Of a stretch of DNA of 64,000 bases, positions 48,279-55,517 are shown one piece after another (the stretch's first letter is position 1; each line of letters opens with the position of its first letter). The DNA lies in the NCBI RefSeq assembly GCF_900091445.1, contig NZ_LT607733.1:682001-746000 (forward strand), given 5' to 3'. The position numbers were made by a program, and so were the translations under genes. This DNA is from Micromonospora echinofusca. GTDB taxonomy: Bacteria; Actinomycetota; Actinomycetes; Mycobacteriales; Micromonosporaceae. Under the pieces are notes generated by a model, which saw nothing but the letters and a program-made list of their open reading frames with translations, made no database searches and was not told the origin of the DNA.

Positions 48279-48284
48279 AGTCTA
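48279..48284 (-). promoter_or_regulatory. -10 box of a leaderless promoter (aldehyde dehydrogenase)
   Basis: Minus-strand TAGACT, 6 bases before ATG 48272. Confidence 0.6.
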
Positions 48285-48536
48285 GACCCGAGGATTACTC
48301 GCCGGTAGGGGCGCGGGCGGCGGTCCCGTCCGCCGGACCGGCCGCACAGGGCACGGAACGGGGTGGACGGCCGTCGGCCGGACTTGTGATGATTCCTGGG
48401 CCGATGCGCGCCGAACCGCTGAACGCGAGGTGTCCGGCCGGGGGCGCGTAGGTGACCAGGTGGCGGTGGAGGGCGACTACCGTGTGCTGGCAGGCTGACG
48501 CACGGGGTGACCGTGCGGGGTGGAGGCTGACTGTCC

Positions 48537-49070
48537 ATGGAGGAACATCCGGAACTGAGACCGTTGTTGACGGTGGCCGGCGGGGCGATGCGGGGACTGA
48601 GCTTCCGGGTGGGCCCTGAGCGGCAGGTCATCGGCCGGGCGCCGACCGTCGACGTCGTGGTGCACGACGCCCACCTGAGCCGCAGGCACGCCGAGGTGTG
48701 GCTGACGGGGGAGGGGGCAGCCCTGGCCGACCTTGGCTCCACCAACGGCACCTGGCTGAACGACCGGCGGATCACCGGCGTGGAGCGACTGGCCGACGGG
48801 GACGTGATCCGGCTCGGCCGCACCGAACTGCGCGTCTACGACCCGGGTGTGGCGCGCACCGACCCGGTGGGCTTCAGCTTCAACGCGCCGCGCCGCGACC
48901 GTCGTCCGACCCTGCCGTTGCCGCTCGCGACCCCGGCCGTCGGCCCGGCGCCGCCGCCGGCGGTCCCGGCCGTCGACGCGGTGGCGGTCCCGGCCGTTCA
49001 CGCGGTGGCGGTCCCGGCCGTCGCCCCTGCGCCGGGGGCGGTTCCGGCGGTGTCGTCCGCCCCGTCCTGA
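48537..49070 (+). CDS. FHA-domain protein with Ala/Val/Pro-rich tail
   Basis: A 177-residue phosphothreonine-binding adaptor. The FHA domain covers about 10-105 with all recognition residues: VIGRAPTVDVVVHDAHLSRRHAEVW (GR, SRRH) and DLGSTNGTWLN (STNGT). The rest (about 118-177) is a low-complexity tail of AVPAVDAVAVPAV-like repeats with no membrane segment. FHA proteins read out Ser/Thr kinases; no kinase is nearby. ATG 48537 follows GGAGG at 12-16 bases; a TACCGT box at 48478-48483 may be the -10. The 264 bases between this gene and the divergent aldehyde dehydrogenase hold no other gene. Confidence 0.85.
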   Translation: MEEHPELRPLLTVAGGAMRGLSFRVGPERQVIGRAPTVDVVVHDAHLSRRHAEVWLTGEGAALADLGSTNGTWLNDRRITGVERLADGDVIRLGRTELRVYDPGVARTDPVGFSFNAPRRDRRPTLPLPLATPAVGPAPPPAVPAVDAVAVPAVHAVAVPAVAPAPGAVPAVSSAPS

Positions 49071-49159
49071 CCGAGGCCGCCGGCACACACCGTACGGTGC
49101 CCGAAGGTGGCGGGCCGGCCCATGGACGCGTCCGGCGCCGCCGTGGCAGCATCCGGCGG

Positions 49160-50218
49160 ATGGAGACCGGACAGCGGCTGGTGTCGGCGAACGGGATCAC
49201 CCAGGCGGTACGGGTGGCCGGGCCGCCGGACGGCGCTCCCGTACTGCTGATCCACGGCAACTGCTCGTCGGCGGCCTTCTGGGAGCCGCTGGTGCGGCGG
49301 CTGCCGGCAACCCTCCGGGTGGTCGCGCCCGACCTGCGCGGCTACGGGCTGACCGACACCGTCGGGGTGGACGCGACCCGGGGGCTCAGCGACTTCGCCG
49401 ACGACGTCGCGGCGCTGCTCGACGACCCGTCCCTCTTCCCGTCCGGCGCCCGGCCGGTGGTCGTCGGCCACTCGCTCGGTGGCGGGGTGGCCATGCGGCT
49501 GCTCGTCGAGCACCCCGACCGGGTGGGCGCGCTGCTGCTCGCCGCGCCGGTCTCCCCCTACGGCTACGGCGGCACCCGGGACCTGACGGGCACGCCGACC
49601 ACCCCCGACTTCGCCGGCACCGGCGGCGGCACCGGCAACCGTGACTTCGTCAAGCGGCTGGCGGCCGGCGACCGGGGCGTGGACGCCCCGACCAGCCCGC
49701 GCGCCGTGCTGCGGGCGACCTACGTGGCGGACCCGGCCTCGCTCGGCGACGACGAGGAACTGCTGCTGGACAGCCTCCTCTCCACCGCCACCGGCGACGA
49801 CAACTACCCCGGTACGGCGGTGGCCTCGGCGAACTGGCCCGGCACCGCCCCGGGCCGGCGCGGCGTGCTCAACGCCCTCTCGCCGGCGTACTTCCGCGTC
49901 GCCGACGAGCTGGTCGCGGTGGCCGGCAAGCCGCCGATCACCTGGATCCACGGGGACGCCGACGTGATCGTCTCGGACACGGCGATGATGGACCTGGCCC
50001 ACCTGGGCTCGCTGGGCGTGCTGCCCGGCTGGCCGGGGGAGGCGGCCTGCCCGGCGCAGCCGATGGTGGGGCAGACCCGGGCGGTGCTGGAGCGGTACGC
50101 GGCGGCCGGCGGGTCGTACCGCGAGGTGCTGCTGCCCGGCTGCGGGCACAGCCCGCACCTGGAACGGCCGGCCGAGTTCGTCGCCGAGCTGCTCAGGCTG
50201 ACCGACCCGGCGAGCTGA
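49160..50218 (+). CDS. Alpha/beta-hydrolase
   Basis: A 352-residue hydrolase. VLLIHGNCSSAAFWEPL (oxyanion HGN), the nucleophile elbow VVGHSLGGG (Ser near 109), the acid in WIHGDADVIVS and the catalytic His in LLPGCGHSPHLERPAEF form a complete triad. A large lid domain lies between about 125 and 275. The substrate is unknown; such enzymes include haloalkane/epoxide hydrolases and esterases. ATG 49160 is chosen because it begins conserved sequence and follows CATCCGGCGG; the reading frame continues upstream only into the FHA gene. Confidence 0.85.
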   Translation: METGQRLVSANGITQAVRVAGPPDGAPVLLIHGNCSSAAFWEPLVRRLPATLRVVAPDLRGYGLTDTVGVDATRGLSDFADDVAALLDDPSLFPSGARPVVVGHSLGGGVAMRLLVEHPDRVGALLLAAPVSPYGYGGTRDLTGTPTTPDFAGTGGGTGNRDFVKRLAAGDRGVDAPTSPRAVLRATYVADPASLGDDEELLLDSLLSTATGDDNYPGTAVASANWPGTAPGRRGVLNALSPAYFRVADELVAVAGKPPITWIHGDADVIVSDTAMMDLAHLGSLGVLPGWPGEAACPAQPMVGQTRAVLERYAAAGGSYREVLLPGCGHSPHLERPAEFVAELLRLTDPAS

Positions 50219-50337
50219 CCGACCCGGCGACTTGACCGACGGCGTCGCCCGCCCGGTGCGCAGGCCCCGCTGTGCCCGTGAAATTTCCCACGGCGCCTCG
50301 ACAACTCAGCGTCAGGTGGCAGACTCGCGCGCATAAC

Positions 50338-50353
50338 CTTAATGGTCGTTCAA
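50338..50353. promoter_or_regulatory. Putative pathway operator upstream of the double dehydrogenase gene
   Basis: CTTAATGGTCGTTCAA; the complement TTGAACGACCATTAAG belongs to the shared 16-bp motif. A TAACCT -10 box at 50334-50339 overlaps its left edge, so the motif covers the expected transcription start. Confidence 0.58.
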
Positions 50354-50384
50354 GCGGCCGTGCGGAGCATCGAGGAGGCTGGCC

Positions 50385-52202
50385 GTGGCGCGCGATTTCA
50401 CCAGCGTGGGCGTAGTGGGTCTGGGCACCATGGGTGCCGGCATCGTCGAGGTGTTCGCGCGCAACGGGGTGGACGTCGTCGCCGTGGAGGTCTCCGAGGA
50501 CGCGCTCGAACGCGGGCGGGCCATCCTCACCGGGTCGACGGACCGGGCCGTGGCCAAGGGCAAGCTCGCCGAGGCCGACCGGGACGCGCTGCTGAGCCGC
50601 GTACGGTTCGCCGTCGGGCTGGACGCGCTGCACTCCGTGGACCTGGTCATCGAGGCGGTGCCCGAGCACCTGGACCTCAAGCAGCGGATCTTCGCCGAGC
50701 TGGACCGGGTCTGCAAGCCCGAGGCGATCCTGGCCACGAACACCTCGTCGCTGAGCGTCACCGAGATCTCCGTCGCCACCAGCCGGCCCAACCAGGTCAT
50801 CGGCATCCACTTCTTCAACCCCGCCCCGGTGATGAAGCTGGTCGAGGTGGTCCGGACGGTGGTCACCTCCGCCGACGTGGTCGCCGACGTGGAGGGGCTC
50901 TGCAAGCGGCTCGGCAAGGTCGACGTCACCATCAGCGACCGGGCCGGCTTCATCGCCAACGCGCTGCTCTTCGGCTACCTCAACCACGCCGTCGGCATGT
51001 TCGAGTCGCACTACGCCACCCGCGAGGACATCGACGCCGCCATGAAGCTCGGCTGCGGCCTGCCGATGGGCCCGCTGGCGCTGATGGACCTGATCGGCGT
51101 GGACACCGCGTACGAGATCCTCGACACCATGTACCGGCGCGGCGGGCGGGACCGCCGGCACGCCCCGGTGCCGCTGATCAAGCAGATGGTCACCGCCGGG
51201 CTCCTCGGTCGCAAGTCCGGCCGGGGCTTCTACACCTACGAGCGGCCGGGCTCCCCGGTCGTCGTACCCGACGAGCAGACGCCGGTGCCGGCGGACGCCG
51301 CGCTCGGCGACGGCACCCGCGCAGGGGGCGAGTCTGCCGGCCCCGCCGCCGTGACCAAGATCGGTATCGTCGGCTCCGGGACGATGGCCACCGGCATCAT
51401 CGAGGTCTTCGCGAAGGCCGGCTACGAGGTCGTCTCGGTGACCCGGGGTGCCGAGAAGTCCGCCAAGGTCTTCGAGGCCGTCAAGACCTCGCTCAACAAG
51501 GGCGTGGTGCGCGGCAAGCTCAGCGAGGCCGACCGCGACGCCGCGCTGGGCCGGATCAACTGGTCGGCCACCCTGGAGCACCTCGCCGACGTCGACCTCG
51601 TCGTCGAGGCCGTGGTCGAGGAGCTGAGCGTCAAGAAGGCCCTCTTCGCCAGCCTCGACGAGATCTGCAAGCCGGGCGTCGTGCTCGCCACCACCACCTC
51701 GTCGCTGCCGGTGATCGACGTCGCGATGGCCACCCAGCGGCCCGCCGACGTGGTCGGGCTGCACTTCTTCAACCCGGCGCCGCTCATGCCGCTGGTCGAG
51801 ATCGTGGAGACCATCCGCACCTCGGCGGAGACCACCGTCACCGCCCGCGCCGTCTGCGCCGCGCTGGGCAAGACGGGCGTGGTCTGCGGCGACCGGTCCG
51901 GCTTCATCGTCAACGCGCTGCTCTTCCCGTACCTCAACGACGCGGTGAAGATGCTGGAGGCGAGCTACTCGACGGCCGACGACATCGACCACGCCATGAA
52001 GCTGGGCTGCGGCTACCCGATGGGCCCGTTCGAGCTGCTCGACGTGGTCGGCCTGGACGTGGCGCTGGCCATCCAGCGGGAGCTCTACCTGGAACTGCGC
52101 GAGCCGGGCTTCGCCCCCGCGCCGCTGCTGGAGCACCTGGTCACGGCCGGCTACCTGGGCCGTAAGAGCGGCCGGGGCTTCCGCGACCACACCCGCCGCT
52201 GA
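50385..52202 (+). CDS. Tandem-duplicated 3-hydroxyacyl-CoA dehydrogenase
   Basis: A 605-residue protein made of two complete 3-hydroxybutyryl-CoA dehydrogenase units. Unit 1 (about 1-290) has VGVVGLGTMGAGIVEVF, the catalytic His in GIHFFNPAP, and RKSGRGFYTYE. An Ala/Gly/Pro-rich linker (about 290-322) joins it to unit 2 (about 323-605) with KIGIVGSGTMATGIIEVF, GLHFFNPAP and RKSGRGFRDH. Both units keep the dinucleotide loop and catalytic motif, so both may be active or one may have specialised. Long forms of this kind occur in other actinobacteria. GTG 50385 follows GAGGAGG by 6 bases. The upstream operator-like site links it to the ethylmalonyl-CoA genes. Confidence 0.9.
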   Translation: MARDFTSVGVVGLGTMGAGIVEVFARNGVDVVAVEVSEDALERGRAILTGSTDRAVAKGKLAEADRDALLSRVRFAVGLDALHSVDLVIEAVPEHLDLKQRIFAELDRVCKPEAILATNTSSLSVTEISVATSRPNQVIGIHFFNPAPVMKLVEVVRTVVTSADVVADVEGLCKRLGKVDVTISDRAGFIANALLFGYLNHAVGMFESHYATREDIDAAMKLGCGLPMGPLALMDLIGVDTAYEILDTMYRRGGRDRRHAPVPLIKQMVTAGLLGRKSGRGFYTYERPGSPVVVPDEQTPVPADAALGDGTRAGGESAGPAAVTKIGIVGSGTMATGIIEVFAKAGYEVVSVTRGAEKSAKVFEAVKTSLNKGVVRGKLSEADRDAALGRINWSATLEHLADVDLVVEAVVEELSVKKALFASLDEICKPGVVLATTTSSLPVIDVAMATQRPADVVGLHFFNPAPLMPLVEIVETIRTSAETTVTARAVCAALGKTGVVCGDRSGFIVNALLFPYLNDAVKMLEASYSTADDIDHAMKLGCGYPMGPFELLDVVGLDVALAIQRELYLELREPGFAPAPLLEHLVTAGYLGRKSGRGFRDHTRR

Positions 52203-52242
52203 CCGGGTCAACGCCGCGCGCCGGTGACGGCGTCTGGATGGT

Positions 52243-52563
52243 GTGACCTTCGAGGAGTACGTCAGCAGCCGAGGCCCCGCCCTGGTACGGCTGGCCCGGC
52301 TGCTGACGGGCGACGAGCACCGGGCCGAGGACCTCGCCCAGGACGTGCTGGCCCGCGCGTACGTGCACTGGCGGAAGATCGCCCGGGCGGACCGGCCGGA
52401 CGTGTACGTGCGCCGGATGCTGGCCAACGCCAACAACTCCTGGTGGCGCCGGCGATCGAACCGGGAACTGGCCGTCGCGGACTTCGGGGAACGGCCGCAG
52501 CACGGCGACCTGGGCGGGACCCGGGTCGCCGTCGACCCCGCCGACCCGCGTACCTGGGACTGA
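52243..52563 (+). pseudogene. SigE-family sigma factor remnant (region 2 only)
   Basis: A 106-residue reading frame that matches the first half of the small SigE-type ECF sigma factors: TFEEYVSSRGPALVRLARLLTGD, then the core-binding EDLAQDVLARAYVHWRKI and the -10-recognition helix VRRMLANANNSWWRRRSNRE. After DLGGTRVA the sequence departs (VDPADPRTWD) and stops. Sigma region 4, about 60 residues in the family, is missing, and I find none of it in the other frames downstream. So it is either a decayed gene or a region-2-only protein. GTG at 52243 starts the conserved N-terminus. Confidence 0.75.
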
Positions 52564-52615
52564 CCGGGGCGGGGTGCCGGCCCGCCCGCCCCGGGCCGGC
52601 CCCGCCGTCGGCCCG

Positions 52616-52621
52616 TACGCT
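52616..52621 (+). promoter_or_regulatory. -10 box of a leaderless promoter (zinc-ribbon gene)
   Basis: TACGCT, 8 bases before GTG 52630. Confidence 0.45.
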
Positions 52622-52629
52622 TGGCAAGC

Positions 52630-52956
52630 GTGAGCCCCCGTCGCAACCGACCCCGCCGCGATGACGCCGCGCACCTCGACTCCGACCGGGCCCGCCAGGG
52701 CGTCGCCTCGGTGCAGCAGTGGCGCGACGGCGACTGGCAGGTACGCGGGATCAGCGGCGGCGCCTCCACCAAGACGTACCGCTGTCCGGGCTGCGACCAG
52801 GAGATCCGGCCCGGCGTGGCGCACCTGGTGGCGTGGCCGGCGGACGGGCGGGGCGACCTGACCGACCGGCGGCACTGGCACAGCGGGTGCTGGCGGGCGC
52901 GAGACCGGCGCGGGCCGGTCGTGCAGCGTGGTCGCGGCGCTCCCCGGTACGGCTGA
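52630..52956 (+). CDS. Small zinc-ribbon-like protein, unknown
   Basis: A 108-residue basic protein with a treble-clef-like set of ligands: YRCPGCDQEIRPGVAHLV and later RRHWHSGCW, giving CPGC plus H/C pairs for one zinc. The N-terminus is very basic (SPRRNRPRRDD). Proteins of this type are widespread in actinobacteria, often labelled ATP/GTP-binding without evidence; nucleic-acid binding is possible from the charge. GTG 52630 has a -10-like box 8 bases upstream. No partner genes are apparent. Confidence 0.72.
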   Translation: MSPRRNRPRRDDAAHLDSDRARQGVASVQQWRDGDWQVRGISGGASTKTYRCPGCDQEIRPGVAHLVAWPADGRGDLTDRRHWHSGCWRARDRRGPVVQRGRGAPRYG

Positions 52957-53022
52957 GCGATCTGGATCACGCTGTTTCCGCCCCGCCCGGCGCTTCCCGG
53001 CCGCACCGGCGAGACTGGTGGG

Positions 53023-53832
53023 GTGAGCACACCGATCCGCGCGTCCTCCATCCTGCCCGGCCACCGGGAGGACATCGAGCTGCACACCGCCGACGGTCTG
53101 CGGCTGGTCGGCGAGTTGGCCCGGCCGCTGGACCGTGAGCCGGTGGGCACCCTCGTCTGCCTGCACCCACTGCCGACGCACGGCGGAATGATGGACAGCC
53201 ACGTGTTCCGCAAGGCGGCGTGGCGGCTGCCGGCCCTGGCCGACCTGGCGGTGCTCCGCTTCAACACCCGGGGCACCAGCAGCCTGCGTGGCACCAGCGA
53301 GGGGGCGTTCGACAACGCGGTCGGCGAGCGCTTCGACGTCGCCGCCACCATCGAGTACGCCGAGTTCCACGAGTTGCCGAACATCTGGCTGCTGGGCTGG
53401 TCGTTCGGCACCGACCTGACCCTCAAGTACGGCTGCGACCCGGCCGTCGTCGGGGCGATCCTGCTCTCCCCGCCGCTGCGCTTCTCCGCGCCGGCGGACC
53501 TGGAGCACTGGGCGGAGTCCGGCAAGCCGCTGACCGCGCTGGTACCCGAGTTCGACGACTACCTGCGCCCCGAGGAGGCCCGGGAGCGCTTCGCGGCGGT
53601 GCCGCAGGCCGAGGTGGTCGGGGTGCCCGGGGCGAAGCACCTCTGGGTCGGCGACGCCGAGACCGTGCTGGACGAGGTGGTCCGCCGGGTCAACCCGGCC
53701 GCCGCCGTGCCGCTGCCGACGACCTGGGACGGCCCGATGGAGACCGGCGACGTCAGCGCGTACGCCGACCGGACCGTGGCCTCCTTCGCGGACCGCCCGG
53801 TGCCCGGCCCGCCCGCCGGCCAGGCCGGCTGA
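53023..53832 (+). CDS. Alpha/beta-hydrolase (dienelactone hydrolase/YqiA-like)
   Basis: A 269-residue hydrolase. It has the oxyanion strand TLVCLHPLPTHGGMMDSHV, RFNTRGTSSLRGTSEG, the nucleophile elbow LLGWSFGTD (Ser near 128) and the His in VPGAKHLWVG. This is the layout of the prokaryotic small alpha/beta hydrolases related to YqiA/OsmC-associated proteins; substrate unknown. The C-terminal 40 residues are Pro/Ala-rich and probably disordered. GTG 53023 has GAGACT 6 bases upstream, a near -10 box. Confidence 0.8.
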   Translation: MSTPIRASSILPGHREDIELHTADGLRLVGELARPLDREPVGTLVCLHPLPTHGGMMDSHVFRKAAWRLPALADLAVLRFNTRGTSSLRGTSEGAFDNAVGERFDVAATIEYAEFHELPNIWLLGWSFGTDLTLKYGCDPAVVGAILLSPPLRFSAPADLEHWAESGKPLTALVPEFDDYLRPEEARERFAAVPQAEVVGVPGAKHLWVGDAETVLDEVVRRVNPAAAVPLPTTWDGPMETGDVSAYADRTVASFADRPVPGPPAGQAG

Positions 53833-53904
53833 GCCACCTCCGCCTCGCACTCCCGTCGTGGACCCGGCCGTCCGGTCCCCCGTGACCGACCGGGCCGGGC
53901 CGGG

Positions 53905-55263
53905 TCAGCGGGACTCCTGCCGGGGCAGGACCACCTCCCGCAGGATGAGCTGGAACGCGGCCACCGCCGGGATCGCGATGAGCGCGCCCACCACACCCAG
54001 CAGGGAGACCCCGAGCAGGGCGGCCACCAGGGCGGCCACCTCGTTGACCGCCACCGACCGGCGCATGATCTTCGGATAGATCAGGTAGTTCTCCACCTGC
54101 TGGTAGATCAGGAAGAACACCGCGCAGGCGATGCCGACCGGCAGGTCCGTGGCGAATCCGACCAGGCTGACGATCACCGCCCCCATGGTCGCGCCGATCT
54201 GCGGGATCAGGTCCGTGACCGCGACCACCACGGCCAGCGCGAACGGGTACGGCAGCCCGACGATCAGCGCGAACACGTACGTGGAGATCCCGGCCAGCAC
54301 CGCGATGCTGAGCGCGCCGACCATGTACGCACCCACCTTGGTCAGGATCTCGTCCCCGATGAGCTGCACCCGCTCCCGGCGCGAGCGGGGCACCAGCGAG
54401 TAGCCCAGGTCGCGCAGCCGGTCGAAGTAGGCCAGGAAGTAGATGGTCAGCACCAGCACGGTCAGCCCCCGGAAGACCGTGCCGAAGAGCAGTTGGGCGC
54501 CGCCGAGCACCCCGCCGAGGGCCTGCCCGACGGTGTCGGCGTTGGCCGCGTTCTGCAACCGTTCCATGAGGTCGTACCGGACCACCAGGTCGTTGACCGT
54601 CTCGTTGCGGCGCAACGCCTCCAGGTAGCTCGGCAGCTGCTCGATGAACTGCCCGCTCTGGGTGACGATCGGCGGCACCAGGGCGAACACGCCACCGCAG
54701 AGCAGCAGCACGACCGTCAGCGCGACCACCGCCACGGCGATGCCGTGCGGCAGCCCCCAGGAGCGCAACCGGACCACCGCGGGGTGCAGGCCGACCGCGA
54801 GGAAGAGCGCGATGACCACCAGGACCAGGATGCCGGCCGCGTTGCGCAGGCCCAGATAGAGGGCGTACGCCAGCAGCACCCCCGCCGCGCCGGTGAAGCC
54901 GACCAGGAAGCTGCTGCGCTTCAGCGGCCGTCCCGGCGTACCGAACCGGCTCGACCCGTTCGCCTCCGGCTCGCTGCGGTCCGTGGCACCGGTGGCCCGC
55001 TGGCCGTGGTCCGTGCTCCCCGTTGCGGGCTGACCGCCGTCCGTGGTGCCCGTCGTCGGCTCGCTGCGGTCCGTGGTGCCCGCCGTCGGCTCGCTGCGGT
55101 CCGTGGTGCCCGTCGTCGGCTCGCCGCCGTCCGTGGTGCCCGAGGGCCGGGTGTGGTGCTCGGGCGCGGTGGCGTGCTCCGGCTTTCGGCTCCCGTCGCC
55201 CGGTCCCGGGGTGCTGGCGGACTCCCGGCCGCCGCTCGACGCCGTCGGTCCGTCGTCCGCCAT
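53905..55263 (-). CDS. AI-2E family transporter (PerM-like) with repetitive N-terminal tail
   Basis: A 452-residue membrane protein. Residues 1-105 are hydrophilic and include six 10-residue repeats of the form GTTDRSEPTT (residues 42-101). Then come eight membrane segments of the AI-2E/UPF0118 type: LLAYALYLGLRNAAGILVLVV, GIAVAVVALTVVLLLCGGVF, a large loop, then LVLTIYFLAYFDRLRDLGYSL, GALSIAVLAGISTYVFALIVGLPYP and QVENYLIYPKIMRRSVAVNE. The substrate is unresolved in most members. ATG 55263 follows GGGGAGG by 4 bases. Confidence 0.88.
   Translation of the reverse strand: MADDGPTASSGGRESASTPGPGDGSRKPEHATAPEHHTRPSGTTDGGEPTTGTTDRSEPTAGTTDRSEPTTGTTDGGQPATGSTDHGQRATGATDRSEPEANGSSRFGTPGRPLKRSSFLVGFTGAAGVLLAYALYLGLRNAAGILVLVVIALFLAVGLHPAVVRLRSWGLPHGIAVAVVALTVVLLLCGGVFALVPPIVTQSGQFIEQLPSYLEALRRNETVNDLVVRYDLMERLQNAANADTVGQALGGVLGGAQLLFGTVFRGLTVLVLTIYFLAYFDRLRDLGYSLVPRSRRERVQLIGDEILTKVGAYMVGALSIAVLAGISTYVFALIVGLPYPFALAVVVAVTDLIPQIGATMGAVIVSLVGFATDLPVGIACAVFFLIYQQVENYLIYPKIMRRSVAVNEVAALVAALLGVSLLGVVGALIAIPAVAAFQLILREVVLPRQESR
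54961..55140 (-). repeat. Six 30-base coding repeats in the AI-2E gene
   Basis: Tandem 30-base units encode GTTDGGEPTT, GTTDRSEPTA, GTTDRSEPTT, GTTDGGQPAT, GSTDHGQRAT and GATDRSEPEA. Divergence increases toward the 3' end of the array. Confidence 0.85.
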
Positions 55264-55383
55264 CGGACCTCCCCTGATCGATTCGCGCCGACGGCTCCAC
55301 CACGGTTCGCGTCGACGGATTCCACCCGGGAGCGTACGCCGCAAGCCCGACCCGCCCCGCAGCTCGCCCGACCCACCTGGCCC

Positions 55384-55412
55384 GCCCACACACCCCGCTG
55401 GGATGTGTGGGC
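55384..55412. terminator. Perfect hairpin downstream of the coiled-coil gene
   Basis: GCCCACACA (55384-55392) pairs perfectly with TGTGTGGGC (55404-55412) around an 11-nt loop. It lies after the stop of the minus-strand coiled-coil gene and before the start of the AI-2E gene. It may act as terminator together with the palindrome at 55427. Confidence 0.55.
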
Positions 55413-55426
55413 AGGCCCGGGTCTTG

Positions 55427-55475
55427 AGATCTTGGTAGGAACGGGCCCCTCCCGGGGCCGTTTCTTACCAAGATC
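55427..55475. repeat. Dispersed palindromic element, copy 2
   Basis: Arms AGATCTTGG (55427-55435) and CCAAGATC (55468-55475), inner GGGCCCC/GGGGCC core; the stem is nearly continuous. Same plan as the copy at 42976-43025. It may also terminate the minus-strand coiled-coil gene that stops at 55518. Confidence 0.78.
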
Positions 55476-55517
55476 CGCCCGACGACCCAGGTCGCCGGGC
55501 GGTGCCGTGCACAGGGG

